Source: JAWVFN01 sp963696625 (GTDB lineage Bacteria > Actinomycetota > Thermoleophilia > Solirubrobacterales > 70-9). From it: 64,000 bases of DNA. The stretch's first letter is position 1. Every line of letters starts with the position of its first letter. The notes beneath the pieces were generated by a model. The model saw only the letters and a list, made by a program, of their open reading frames with translations, had not been told where the DNA came from and made no database searches. A program made the translations under genes and the position numbers. Of this stretch, positions 7,991 to 16,496 are shown one piece after another. The stretch is from the NCBI GenBank assembly GCA_963696625.1, contig CAVOKZ010000046.1, forward strand, positions 1-64,000. The letters run 5' to 3'.

Positions 7991-10900
7991 ATGGCAACGA
8001 CGTCAACGGTGCAGGTCGTGATGCCCGAGATGGGCGAGTCGGTCACCGAGGGGACAGTGCTCGAATGGCACGTCGCCGAGGGCGATTTCGTCGAAGAAGG
8101 GCAGACGGTGGTCGAGGTGTCGACCGACAAGGTCGACGCCGAAGTGCCTGCACCCGCGAGCGGCACCGTGACCAAGCTCCTCGTCCAGGTCGACGACGAG
8201 ATCGCCATCGGCAGTGCGATGGCGGAGCTGGATACGAGCGCCAGTGCGGGCTCGTCCACCACAGCCGAGCCCGGGACCGCCGCCCCCGGACGCGAAGCGG
8301 AGGAGGCGGCGGGTAATGGTGCGGCGGCCGCGTCCGACAACGGCGGCGGCGCGGCGACCGATGCCGCCGCCGGCAAGAAGATCAACGTGACGATGCCCGA
8401 GATGGGTGAGTCGGTCACCGAGGGCACGGTGCTCGAGTGGCACGTCGCCGAGGGCGACGCGGTCGAGGAAGGGCAGACCGTGGTGGAGGTCTCGACCGAC
8501 AAGGTCGACGCCGAGGTGCCCGCCCCGGCCGCCGGGACGATCGACAAGATCCTCACCCAGCCCGACGAGACCGTGAACGTCGGCGCGGTACTCGCGGAGA
8601 TGACTTCAGGTGCCGGAGGGGGAGGCGGCGGCGCGAGCGCGCCCACGGAGGCCCCGGCCGAGACCGCCACCGAGGCTCCGGCTGCCGCGCCGGCTGTCGA
8701 TGGCGACGCGAAGGTGACCCCGGTTGCTCGACGGATCGCCGTAGCCGAGGGCGTTGACCTCGGAAAGGTCCAAGGCTCGGGCGCCGGCGGCAAGGTGACC
8801 AAGGCCGACGTGCTCGCCGCCAACGGCGGCGGCGGCGCGGCCCCCGCGGCGCCCCCGCTCAGCACCGAGGGCGAGGAGAAGCCGCTGCGCGGTCCCGCGG
8901 GGATGCTCGCCAAGGCGATGAACGAGAGCCGCTCGATCCCGACCGCGACCTCGTTCCGGACGCTCGCCGTCGACACCCTCGACGCCAAGCGCAAGGCGCT
9001 CAACGGCGTGCTCAAGGAGCGCGGGATGAAGGTCTCGTTCACCCATCTGATCGCCTGGGCGATCGTCCGCGCCGCGGTCCAGTGGCCGGCGATGGGGCGC
9101 GCCTACACCGAGAAGGACGGCAAACCCATCGTCATCGAGCCCGGCGGCGTCGGGCTCGGAATCGCGGTCGACATCGAGCGCAAGGGCGGGCGGAGCCTCC
9201 TCGTCCCCGTTATCAAGGGCGCCGAGCAGCTCGACTTCGCGGGCTTCCACTCCTACTACGAGGAGCTGATCACCAAGACTCGCGAGAACAAGCTCACCGC
9301 CGACGACTTCCAGGGCGCCAACATCACCCTGACCAACCCCGGCGGGCTGGGCACGATCGCCTCGGTGCCGCGGCTGATGGTCGGCCAGGGCACGATCATC
9401 GCCGCCGGCTCGCTCGCCTATCCGGTCGAGTGGCAGCACCAGCCCGCCGAGAAGATCAAGGCGCTCGGGGTCTCCAAGGTGATGACGATGACGAGCACCT
9501 ACGACCACCGGATCATCCAGGGGGCCGAGTCGGGCTCTTTCCTGAGCGCGATCGAGGACCTGCTCCAGGGCGGAGGAGACTTCTACGAGGGCGTGGCCAC
9601 CGACCTCGGCATCGACGCTGCTCCGGTGAGAAGCGCGCATCCTGCCTCCGCGTCGGCGCCCCCGCTTGGCAGCGGACAGCAGGCGACGACGGTTGACGGC
9701 ACGCCGGCGCCCGCCGCGCGAGCAGACACCGAGCTGCTGCAGGCCGTGCAGGCGGCGACCTCGCTGCTCAAGGCCTACCGAACCCACGGCCACCTCGCCG
9801 CCAATCTCGATCCGCTCGGCTCCGAGCCGAAGGGCGACCCGACGATCCAGCCCGAGAACCTCGGCCTGACCCCCGCGCTGATGGAGCAGATCCCCGCCGA
9901 GATCCTTCGCATCGGGGTCGGCGGCGAGACGCTGCTCGAGGCGCTGCCGCGGATGCGCGAGGCCTACTGCGGCACGATCGCCTACCAGTTCGAGCATCTC
10001 TCCTCGCACCAGCAGCGGATGTGGCTCCGCGAGATGATCGAGACCGGCTGGCACCGCAAGCCGCTCGAGACCGACGAGAAGCGCGAGCTGCTGTTCCGGC
10101 TGATCGACGTCTTCGGCTTCGAGCGCTACCTCGAGAAGGCCTACCTCGGCCAGAAGATGTTCTCGATCGAAGGCCTCGACGTGATCGTGCCGATGCTCGA
10201 CGAGCTGTTCGAGATGGCCCACACCGAGGGCGCACAAGAGACCGTGGTCGGCATGGCCCACCGCGGGCGCCTCAGCGTTCTCGCCCACAACCTCGGCCGC
10301 CCGGCCGACTCGATCATGGCCGAGTTCGAGGGCGCCAAGGCGATCGAGGCGGTCAAGGCGGTCGCGGCGATCCCCCACGGCGGCACCGGCGACGTCAAGT
10401 ACCACTACGGCCACAACGGCGTCTTCACCACCCACGACGGCGAGGAGATCTCGGTCCGGCTCTACCCGAACCCCAGCCACCTCGAGTTCGTCGACCCGGT
10501 GGTCACCGGCGCGGCGCGCGCGGCGCAGACCGAGTCCTCGGGCTCGACGATCGAGCACGACCCCTCGGTCGCGGTGCCGGTCCTGCTCCACGGCGACGCG
10601 GCCTTCCCCGGCCAGGGCGTCGTCGCCGAGACCCTCAACCTCCAGTCGCTGACCGGCTACACGACCGGCGGCACGATCCACCTGATCCAGAACAACCAGA
10701 TCGGCTTCACCACCGAGCCCCAGGAGGGTCGCTCGACCCCCTACGCCTCGGACATGGCGAAGGGCTTCAACGTGCCGATCATCTACGTCAATGCCGACGA
10801 CCCCGAGGCCTGCATCTCGGCGATCCGGCTGGCGATGGCCTATCGCCAGCGCTGGGGACGCGACGTCGTCATCGACGTGATCGGCTACCGGCGCTTCGGC

Positions 10901-12358
10901 CACAACGAGACCGACGAGCCCGCCTACACCCAGCCCCTGATGGCGGCCAAGATCAAGGACCACCCGCCGGTCTCGGAGCTCTACGGCCAGAAGCTGGTCG
11001 ACGAGGGCGTCGTCAGCCCGGGCGACGTCGAGGCCAAGCGCTCCGAGCGACAGCAGAGCCTTTCCGACGTGCACAAGGAGCTGCGCCGCAAGATCGAAGC
11101 CGGCGAGTACGAGGACCCGACCGGGACCGGAACCGGGACCGGCGAGCTCGACCGCACCGCCTCGCCCGACGTCGCCACGGCGGTCGGCGACAAGCAGCTG
11201 CGGAGGTTCAACGAGGAGCTGATCCGCGTTCCCGACAGCTTCACCATCCACCGCAAGCTACGCAAGCCGCTCGAGAAACGGCTCGAGGCGATCGATCAGG
11301 GAGGGATCGAGTTCGGCCACGCCGAGGGCCTTGCCTTCGCCTCGCTTCTGAGCGAGGGCGTACACGTGCGGATGACCGGCCAGGACACCGAGCGCGGCAC
11401 GTTCTCCAACCGCCACCTCGTCTTCCACGACGAGAAGACCGGGCTGCGCTACGCCCCGATCCAGAACATCGACGAAGCCAAGGCGCCGTTCGAGCTCCAC
11501 AACAGCCCGCTGTCGGAGGCCGCCTGCCTCGGCTTCGAGTACGGCTACTCGGCGGCCTCGCCCGACAGCCTGGTGCTCTGGGAGGCCCAGTTCGGCGACT
11601 TCGCCAACTCCGGCCAGGTGATCATCGACAGCTTCATCACCTCGGCCGAGGCGAAGTGGGGGCAGATGACGCGGCTGACGCTGCTCCTCCCCCACGGCTA
11701 CGAGGGCTCGGGCCCCGAGCATTCGAGCGCGCGGATCGAGCGCTTCATCCAGCTCGCGGCCGAGGGCTCGATCCGGATCGCCAACCCGACGACCGCGGCC
11801 CAGTACTTCCACCTGCTGCGCCGCCAGGCCCGGATCGCGAAGGCGCGGCCGATGGTCGTGTTCACGCCCAAGGGCCTGCTGCGGCTGCCGCGCGCGAGCT
11901 CCGGGATCGAGGAGCTGAGCGGCGGCGAGTTCCACTTCGTCCTCGACGATCCGACCTCTGAGGAGCGCCGCGAGAAGGTCGAGCGGCTAGTCCTCTGCAG
12001 CGGCAAGATCTACTACGACATCGACGCCACCGAGAAGCGCGCCGAATCCGAGAACGTCGCCGTCGCCAGAGTCGAGCTGCTCTACCCCTTCGCCAAGGAG
12101 CAGATCGCGCAGATCATCTCCCACTACCCGAACCTCAAGGAGATCGTCTGGACCCAGGAGGAGCCCCGCAACATGGGCGCCTGGAGCGTCATGTCGCGCC
12201 GCCTCCCCGACCTGATCCCCGACGGCGTCGACTTCCGCTACGTCGGCCGGCCGCCGCGCGCCGCCCCCGGCGAGGGCTACGCGGCCGCCCACGCGCGCGA
12301 GCAGGAGCGGATCGTGCTCACCGCACTCACGCCCGGCCAGGGCGCCCGGCCGGCCTAG
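7991..12358 (+). CDS. kgd: Multifunctional 2-oxoglutarate dehydrogenase: two lipoyl domains + E1-subunit-binding domain + E2 + E1 (Kgd type)
   Basis: 1455 residues in one frame. Order: lipoyl domain 1 (about 5-80, TDKVDAEVPAP), linker, lipoyl domain 2 (about 133-208, same motif), peripheral-subunit-binding domain (VTPVARRIAVAEGVDL, about 245-280), succinyltransferase core (about 300-540, with TYDHRIIQGAESG), then the thiamin-diphosphate E1 (about 590-1455: THGHLAANLDPLG, GMAHRGRLSVL, YRRFGHNETDEPAYTQP). Mycobacterial Kgd has E2 and E1 but no lipoyl or binding domains, so this carries the swinging arm itself. It needs only lipoamide dehydrogenase, encoded separately at 24.0 kb. A copy of the dispersed hairpin repeat encodes PGREAEEAA in the linker between the lipoyl domains. 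Confidence 0.92.
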   Translation: MATTSTVQVVMPEMGESVTEGTVLEWHVAEGDFVEEGQTVVEVSTDKVDAEVPAPASGTVTKLLVQVDDEIAIGSAMAELDTSASAGSSTTAEPGTAAPGREAEEAAGNGAAAASDNGGGAATDAAAGKKINVTMPEMGESVTEGTVLEWHVAEGDAVEEGQTVVEVSTDKVDAEVPAPAAGTIDKILTQPDETVNVGAVLAEMTSGAGGGGGGASAPTEAPAETATEAPAAAPAVDGDAKVTPVARRIAVAEGVDLGKVQGSGAGGKVTKADVLAANGGGGAAPAAPPLSTEGEEKPLRGPAGMLAKAMNESRSIPTATSFRTLAVDTLDAKRKALNGVLKERGMKVSFTHLIAWAIVRAAVQWPAMGRAYTEKDGKPIVIEPGGVGLGIAVDIERKGGRSLLVPVIKGAEQLDFAGFHSYYEELITKTRENKLTADDFQGANITLTNPGGLGTIASVPRLMVGQGTIIAAGSLAYPVEWQHQPAEKIKALGVSKVMTMTSTYDHRIIQGAESGSFLSAIEDLLQGGGDFYEGVATDLGIDAAPVRSAHPASASAPPLGSGQQATTVDGTPAPAARADTELLQAVQAATSLLKAYRTHGHLAANLDPLGSEPKGDPTIQPENLGLTPALMEQIPAEILRIGVGGETLLEALPRMREAYCGTIAYQFEHLSSHQQRMWLREMIETGWHRKPLETDEKRELLFRLIDVFGFERYLEKAYLGQKMFSIEGLDVIVPMLDELFEMAHTEGAQETVVGMAHRGRLSVLAHNLGRPADSIMAEFEGAKAIEAVKAVAAIPHGGTGDVKYHYGHNGVFTTHDGEEISVRLYPNPSHLEFVDPVVTGAARAAQTESSGSTIEHDPSVAVPVLLHGDAAFPGQGVVAETLNLQSLTGYTTGGTIHLIQNNQIGFTTEPQEGRSTPYASDMAKGFNVPIIYVNADDPEACISAIRLAMAYRQRWGRDVVIDVIGYRRFGHNETDEPAYTQPLMAAKIKDHPPVSELYGQKLVDEGVVSPGDVEAKRSERQQSLSDVHKELRRKIEAGEYEDPTGTGTGTGELDRTASPDVATAVGDKQLRRFNEELIRVPDSFTIHRKLRKPLEKRLEAIDQGGIEFGHAEGLAFASLLSEGVHVRMTGQDTERGTFSNRHLVFHDEKTGLRYAPIQNIDEAKAPFELHNSPLSEAACLGFEYGYSAASPDSLVLWEAQFGDFANSGQVIIDSFITSAEAKWGQMTRLTLLLPHGYEGSGPEHSSARIERFIQLAAEGSIRIANPTTAAQYFHLLRRQARIAKARPMVVFTPKGLLRLPRASSGIEELSGGEFHFVLDDPTSEERREKVERLVLCSGKIYYDIDATEKRAESENVAVARVELLYPFAKEQIAQIISHYPNLKEIVWTQEEPRNMGAWSVMSRRLPDLIPDGVDFRYVGRPPRAAPGEGYAAAHAREQERIVLTALTPGQGARPA
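8252..8312 (+). repeat. GCGAAGC hairpin repeat, copy 2 (type B arm), inside the oxoglutarate dehydrogenase gene
   Basis: CCGCCGCC at 8277-8284 pairs with GGCGGCGG-like sequence near 8304-8312 around CGGACGCGAAGCGGAG. GTCCACC at 8254-8260 is 26 bases before CGGACG, the same spacing as copy 1. It is read in the plus frame as PGREAEEAA in the linker between two lipoyl domains. Confidence 0.85.
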
Positions 12359-12365
12359 CGTAGGG

Positions 12366-12401
12366 ACGCCGCCTCCTCCGCTTCGCGTCCGGGGGCGGCT
12401 T
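12366..12401 (-). repeat. GCGAAGC hairpin repeat, copy 3
   Basis: The minus strand reads GCCGCC, CGGACGCGAAGCGGAG, GGCGGC. It fills most of the gap between the oxoglutarate dehydrogenase stop and the DUF3817 start. Lying inverted relative to the genes, its GGGGGCGG arm is the only Shine-Dalgarno-like sequence before ATG 12406. Confidence 0.85.
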
Positions 12402-12405
12402 GGTC

Positions 12406-12768
12406 ATGGACACGAAACCTTCCGAGGCGCTGCACAAGCCGGTTCCCGGCCGGACCTTCGAGGTGGTCAAGTGGGCCGCGTGGTTCGAGTCGGGGTTGTT
12501 CGCCGCGCTTCTCTTCTTCTGGCTCGCCCCCGGCTACGAGTCGCAGACGTCGCTCTTCGGCCTCCTGCACGGGCTCGGCTTCGTCGCCCTGGCACTGCTG
12601 ATCTGGTTCGCGATCCTCCGCAAGGAGGCGCCATATCCACTGCTCGCCGCGACGCTGACCCCTGTCGGCCCGTTCGGCAGCCTGGTGGGCATCACCCTGA
12701 TCGAGCAGAAGGGCTGGGGCGTCGCCCCAAACGAGGGGATTGACACAAACGCCCCCCAGGGTGAATAA
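12406..12768 (+). CDS. DUF3817 family integral membrane protein
   Basis: 120 residues with three likely membrane helices (FESGLFAALLFFWLAPG, LLHGLGFVALALLIWFAIL, and a weaker one near LLAATLTPVGPFGSLVG). A conserved FE in helix 1 and HG in helix 2 fit DUF3817. The role is unknown. ATG 12406 is preferred over the upstream TTG because it follows the GGGGGCGG of the repeat at a workable distance. Confidence 0.7.
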   Translation: MDTKPSEALHKPVPGRTFEVVKWAAWFESGLFAALLFFWLAPGYESQTSLFGLLHGLGFVALALLIWFAILRKEAPYPLLAATLTPVGPFGSLVGITLIEQKGWGVAPNEGIDTNAPQGE

Positions 12769-13102
12769 TGGTTCAGCAGCAGGGAGCCATCTCAACGGGC
12801 TTTCAAAACTCGCTCCCGGGCTAGTCCCGCCTCCGGGAGCGACCGCGTCGGAAATCCCTCCCTGGCTACCGACGCGCAGGCGTGGCGCGGGCCGTGTGGA
12901 CCCCCTGCCTCCCGCGGCCCCGCCACGCCACCTTCATTTCGGGCGCTGCAAACCTGCGCATCTCTGCGTCCTTGATCTGCTTGGTTTTCGCACCCTCCGG
13001 TGGAGGGTTGATGGCACCACGCCAGAGGACCACGGAGCTCGCGAGCAGGGCCCGGTTCAGCTCTTGTTCGGTGAGAACCCGCACCTCGCGTAAGATTTTC
13101 AG
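12769..13102. other. Intergenic region with three hairpins, no convincing gene
   Basis: Three inverted repeats are visible. TCGCTCCCGG at 12810-12819 pairs perfectly with CCGGGAGCGA at 12833-12842. CGCGTCGG at 12844-12851 pairs with CCGACGCG at 12869-12876. ACCCTCC at 12992-12998 pairs with GGAGGGT at 13002-13008. The first two could end the upstream transcript or form a leader RNA, but there is no T tract. Frames open on both strands here have no recognisable protein motifs and I do not call them. Confidence 0.5.
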
Positions 13103-13441
13103 ATGCTCACGGCGCTCATCCGCGCGGTCCGCGGTTCGCGACACCCGAGCCGGGTGACCGTCGTCGTGGTCGCCGTAGCGCTGATGGTCGTCGTCGCCCA
13201 CGCCGCCCCCGAGGGCAGCCACCACGCTCAAATGGCGATGGACATGAGCGGCGGCGCGGCGATGTGCCTCGCTGTTCTCGGCGGTGCGATCGGAACCGCG
13301 GTTGCCCTCTTGCTCACCGTCTTTGCGCCCCGCCCGGCCCCACCGCGGATGATCCGTGCGGCCGGGCTCTGGGCCTTCCCTCCTTCAGGGATCGACCCCG
13401 TCCCCAGAGGCCCGACTCTGCTCCAGGTCTTCCGGCTTTGA
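13103..13441 (+). CDS. Small membrane protein of unknown function
   Basis: 112 residues, with two hydrophobic segments (VTVVVVAVALMVVVAHA and AMCLAVLGGAIGTAVALLLT) separated by a His/Met-rich loop (HHAQMAMDMS) that could bind copper. This is suggestive next to the DUF305 protein, whose families often sit with copper genes, but it is inference. No Shine-Dalgarno is obvious before ATG 13103. Confidence 0.5.
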   Translation: MLTALIRAVRGSRHPSRVTVVVVAVALMVVVAHAAPEGSHHAQMAMDMSGGAAMCLAVLGGAIGTAVALLLTVFAPRPAPPRMIRAAGLWAFPPSGIDPVPRGPTLLQVFRL

Positions 13442-13507
13442 TCGAGCGCCGAGGCGCGACCACCTCGCGCCTCCGTCGCGATCCATAAATCGATCAAAGG
13501 AGTTGAA

Positions 13508-14149
13508 ATGCGTTTCAAGCAGATCCCGCGCGTCGCGGCCCTCGGCGCAATCGCCCTGATCGCGATTGCCGCGGTGGCGATCTCTAGCTGCGGTGACGAT
13601 GACGACAACGACACGACCACGGCGGCCGGTACGACGGCGGCGAACACGGCGGGCGGCAACGAGGTCGATCGCGCCTTCATCGCGGACATGACCCCCCACC
13701 ACGAGTCGGCGATTGAGATGGCGAAGGTCGCCCAGCAGAAGGGCGAGAGCGAGTTCGTCATGCAGCTCGCCGGCGACATCATCACCTCTCAGTCCCGGGA
13801 GATCGACCAGATGGCGAAGCTCGACAGCGAGCTCGCGGCAGCCGGAGTCCCGGTGGGCGAGCTCGGCATATCCGAGCACATGATGGGCATGTCGGGTGAC
13901 ATGCACATGCTCGAGACGGCCAAGCCGTTCGATCCGGTGTTCCTCGAGATGATGATCCCGCATCACGAGGGGGCGATCAGGATGGCGAAGGTTGAGCTGG
14001 CCGACGGCGAGAACGAGGAGCTGATGGCTCTCGCCCAGTCGATCATCGACGCCCAGACGGCTGAGATCGAAGCAATGCGAGGCCAGCTGGACGGCGAGTC
14101 GAACAGCGAGGACCACGGCGCCACCGGGGGCTCGATGGACCACATGTAG
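13508..14149 (+). CDS. DUF305 domain lipoprotein
   Basis: 213 residues. A signal sequence ends in a lipobox-like ISSC (Cys about residue 29), followed by an Asp/Thr-rich linker. Two ferritin-like helical pairs carry the DUF305 signatures TPHHESAIEMAK and IPHHEGAIRMAK. It is presumably anchored on the outer face of the membrane; metal binding, perhaps copper or iron, is likely for the family but not proven. A strong AAAGGAG lies 6 bases before the ATG. A perfect 13-bp hairpin follows the stop. Confidence 0.85.
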   Translation: MRFKQIPRVAALGAIALIAIAAVAISSCGDDDDNDTTTAAGTTAANTAGGNEVDRAFIADMTPHHESAIEMAKVAQQKGESEFVMQLAGDIITSQSREIDQMAKLDSELAAAGVPVGELGISEHMMGMSGDMHMLETAKPFDPVFLEMMIPHHEGAIRMAKVELADGENEELMALAQSIIDAQTAEIEAMRGQLDGESNSEDHGATGGSMDHM

Positions 14150-14156
14150 ATCGCGG

Positions 14157-14186
14157 GCCGGCCGCCGGGAGCACCCGGCGGCCGGC
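14157..14186 (+). terminator. GC-rich hairpin terminator after the DUF305 gene
   Basis: GCCGGCCGCCGGG (14157-14169) pairs perfectly with CCCGGCGGCCGGC (14174-14186) around an AGCA loop, 8 bases after the stop. There is no T run, as is common in actinobacteria. Confidence 0.7.
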
Positions 14187-14213
14187 GCCGCTAGACGCTA
14201 GACGCTAGACCGC

Positions 14214-14384
14214 AAATGGGGTCAGGTCTTGAATGCAGCATGGGCAAATGGGGTCAGGTCTTGAATGCAGCAGGCCGCGTGAATGTCGGATGCAAGACCT
14301 GACCCCGATTAGCTGCGTGAATGTCGGATGCAAGACCTGACCCCGATTAGCTTCCGATTAGCTTGAATTAGCTCGATTAGCTGA
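14214..14384. repeat. Cluster of four REP-like units (GGGGTCAGGTCTTG family) with GATTAGCT microrepeats
   Basis: Two direct 27-bp units (14214-14240 and 14246-14272) begin AAATGGGGTCAGGTCTTG. Two direct 38-bp units (14277-14314 and 14315-14352) carry the inverse, CAAGACCTGACCCC. The cluster as a whole can fold into a long hairpin. From 14307 on, GATTAGCT and degenerate forms are repeated up to the stop codon (TAA, 14385-14387) of the DD-carboxypeptidase gene. Such units resemble REP sequences mobilised by Y1 (RAYT) transposases; no such transposase gene is present in the window. Confidence 0.8.
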
Positions 14385-15332
14385 TTAGCGATCCGCAAAT
14401 GCCCGCCCGAGCAGAAGCGGCACCTGGGCCAACGGGTCGGGGGTGTGCAACAACACGACGCCGAGCTCGCGCCCCCCGAGCGTCGCCGTGACCACGTAGC
14501 AGCGCCCGGCGGGGTCGGTGTAGCCGGTCTTCAGCCCGGTCACCCGCGATCCCGGGATCTGCCGCAGCCCGCGCTGGACGAAGTAGTCGTTGTTGGCGAG
14601 CTCGAGCTTTCCGCCCTCGATCGGAAACGGGTACTTGGCCTTCCGCAGCTGCACGACCTCCCTGATCCAGGGGTTCTCAAGATCAGCGCGGGCGAGCCTG
14701 GCGAGGTCGCGGGCGCACGAGTAGTTGCCCCGGTCGCGGAGCCCGTGCGGAGTCGAGTAGCGAGTGCAGGTCAGCCCCATCGCCTTCGCCCGCTTGTTCA
14801 TCCGCCGCACGAACGCCTCCTCGGTGCCCGAGTCGTACTCGGCGAGGGCCTCGGCGGCGTCGTTGCCCGAGACCAGCAGCAGCCCGGTGAACACGGGGTC
14901 GAGCGGCACCCGCTTGCCGACCGGCAGCACGCCGATTGCCGACCCCGGCGTATGGGCGGCATTGGCGCTGATCGGGATCGTCTCGGCCGGCGAATGGCGC
15001 TCGGCGATGATCAGCGCGGTCATCATCTTGGTCAGGCTCGCGATCGGCATCCGCTGCAGCGGGTTGAGCGACCAGAGGACCTTGCCGGTGGCGACGTCGA
15101 AGACGAGCGCCGCGCGCGGCGCCAGCGCGTCGTAGCTGCGGCTCGCGCGAGCCGCGTTGCGGCGCGCCACCTGCAGCGGGCCCTTGGCCTGCTGCGCGAG
15201 TCTCGCCGCTGCGGCGGCCGCCGCGGCGTCGTCGTGGGCACGGACGTCCTTGAGGTCGACGATCGCGGCCCGCGCCGTTGGTGCCGCCAGGGCCAGAGCC
15301 AGACCCGCCAGGACCAGAGCGCGCCTGCTCAT
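14385..15332 (-). CDS. Serine-type D-alanyl-D-alanine carboxypeptidase (peptidase S11)
   Basis: 315 residues with a signal peptide (LVLAGLALALAAPTARA). The three penicillin-binding motifs are present: SLTK (SxxK), SGN (SxN) and KTG in LKTGYTDPAG. It trims pentapeptide side chains of peptidoglycan outside the membrane. No C-terminal membrane anchor or beta domain is seen, so it is a short, probably soluble form. Its stop codon falls within the GATTAGCT microrepeats, and its ATG overlaps the stop of the upstream small membrane gene by 4 bases. Confidence 0.88.
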   Translation of the reverse strand: MSRRALVLAGLALALAAPTARAAIVDLKDVRAHDDAAAAAAAARLAQQAKGPLQVARRNAARASRSYDALAPRAALVFDVATGKVLWSLNPLQRMPIASLTKMMTALIIAERHSPAETIPISANAAHTPGSAIGVLPVGKRVPLDPVFTGLLLVSGNDAAEALAEYDSGTEEAFVRRMNKRAKAMGLTCTRYSTPHGLRDRGNYSCARDLARLARADLENPWIREVVQLRKAKYPFPIEGGKLELANNDYFVQRGLRQIPGSRVTGLKTGYTDPAGRCYVVTATLGGRELGVVLLHTPDPLAQVPLLLGRAFADR

Positions 15333-15514
15333 CGCGGCGGAGGGTTCCTGATCGCCCCGATCAGCCCGACGGCGATCATGCCGATGATCAGAAACGAGAT
15401 CACGGTGAAGATGTCGGGGCCGGTGTCGACCGCGGCGGAAATCGTCAACGCGCCGAAGAGGACGCAGAACACCAGCCCGCCGGCGAGGATCGCGGTGCGG
15501 AGGTCGGGATCCAA
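15329..15514 (-). CDS. Small two-helix membrane protein
   Basis: 61 residues: two membrane segments (AILAGGLVFCVLFGALTIS and VISFLIIGMIAVGLIGAI) and a short basic tail. It sits between the rhomboid gene (3 bases away) and the DD-carboxypeptidase (4-base overlap), so the three are co-transcribed. It starts at TTG, without a clear Shine-Dalgarno. The function is unknown. Confidence 0.55.
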   Translation of the reverse strand: MDPDLRTAILAGGLVFCVLFGALTISAAVDTGPDIFTVISFLIIGMIAVGLIGAIRNPPPR

Positions 15515-15517
15515 CGG

Positions 15518-16399
15518 CTAGGTCCCGGCGCGGATGGTCGTCAACCGCTCCTCGGAGATGAACCGCCGCGCGATCAGCGCCACCAGCAGGCCGAAGACGA
15601 AGCCGCCGACGTGGGCGAAGTAGGCGACCCCGCCGCTGCCCCCGACCTCCGGCGTCGCGACCTGCCCCACGGCGGGGATGAACTGGAGCACGAACCAGAT
15701 CCCGAGCATCACGATCGCCGGGATCTCGACCAGGGTCACGAAGAAGATGATGAAGATCAGCGTGAGGACCTTGGCCCGCGGGTGTAAGAGCGCGTAGGCG
15801 CCCAGCACCGCCGCCACGGCGCCGCTCGCCCCGATCGTCGGCATGGTCGAGCCGGGATCGATCAGCGCCTGCGAGTACAGCGCCACCAGCCCACCGACGA
15901 GGTAGAAGACCAGGTACTTGAGCCTGCCGAACAGGTCCTCGATGTTGTTGCCGAAGACCCAGAGGAAGAGCATGTTGAAGACGATGTGGAGGATCCCGCC
16001 GTGCATGAACATCGAGGTGAAGGCGGTCTCGATCCAGGGCGGCTCGTCGAGCTGCACGAGCGGGAAGGCCTGCGGGTTGCGGTCGGTCAGCGCCTGGGCC
16101 TCGCGGTAATCCGCGGTGCCCTCGCAGACGACGGCCGCCTCGGCTCCCGCGTCCGACTTCGTCACACCGGCGGCGCAGCCCTTGCCCGGGTGCGTGACGC
16201 GGTAGGGGATCGCCCCGTACTCGATCGAGTTCTGATCCCGCGGGCTCAGCCCGAGCGTCTTCAGACCTGGGTCCTCCTGCGATGAGACGTCGCCCGAGAA
16301 GCTCAGCTGCCAGGCGAAGAAGGCGACGTTGATCGCGATCAGCGCCACGGTGACGATCGCGAACCGCGTCGTCGGGACGTTGTCCTTGAGCGGGATCAC
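15518..16399 (-). CDS. Rhomboid family intramembrane serine protease
   Basis: 293 residues from GTG. The catalytic Ser lies in TIGASGAVAAVLG and the catalytic His in YFAHVGGFVFG; HGGILHIVFNMLFLWVFG provides the conserved His-Asn of the oxyanion region. About six or seven helices. A Cys-containing loop of about 90 residues between helix 1 and the core (residues about 35-120) is longer than usual. It cleaves membrane proteins; the substrate is unknown. A repeat element separates it from lipA upstream. Confidence 0.9.
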   Translation of the reverse strand: MIPLKDNVPTTRFAIVTVALIAINVAFFAWQLSFSGDVSSQEDPGLKTLGLSPRDQNSIEYGAIPYRVTHPGKGCAAGVTKSDAGAEAAVVCEGTADYREAQALTDRNPQAFPLVQLDEPPWIETAFTSMFMHGGILHIVFNMLFLWVFGNNIEDLFGRLKYLVFYLVGGLVALYSQALIDPGSTMPTIGASGAVAAVLGAYALLHPRAKVLTLIFIIFFVTLVEIPAIVMLGIWFVLQFIPAVGQVATPEVGGSGGVAYFAHVGGFVFGLLVALIARRFISEERLTTIRAGT

Positions 16400-16419
16400 G
16401 CGGCGGCAAACCCTACCCG

Positions 16420-16496
16420 CCGATAAGGGCCATTCATGGAGAGCCCTGGACCGCCGCCCCCGGACGCGAAGCGGAGGAGGCGGCGGTCAATGCCGG
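16420..16496 (+). repeat. GCGAAGC hairpin repeat, copy 4 (full-length type A)
   Basis: This is a two-hairpin form. AGGGC at 16425-16429 pairs with GCCCT at 16442-16446, then CCGCCGCC with GGCGGCGG around CGGACGCGAAGCGGAG. It fills the gap between lipA (stop 16497) and the rhomboid gene (start 16399), inverted relative to both. Confidence 0.9.

Noticed and set aside
9640..9675. Sequence resembling the repeat core between the E2 and E1 parts of the oxoglutarate dehydrogenase
   Set aside because: Only short GC-rich matches; no GCGAAGC and no stem.
8606..11251. 881-codon open frame on the minus strand
   Set aside because: It is antisense to the oxoglutarate dehydrogenase gene and shows only the D/L/R/G-rich pattern of a high-GC shadow frame.
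12866..13231. Minus-strand open frame of 121 codons in the gap before the small membrane gene
   Set aside because: It has some protein-like stretches but no recognisable motif, no ribosome-binding site, and overlaps the better-supported plus-strand gene.
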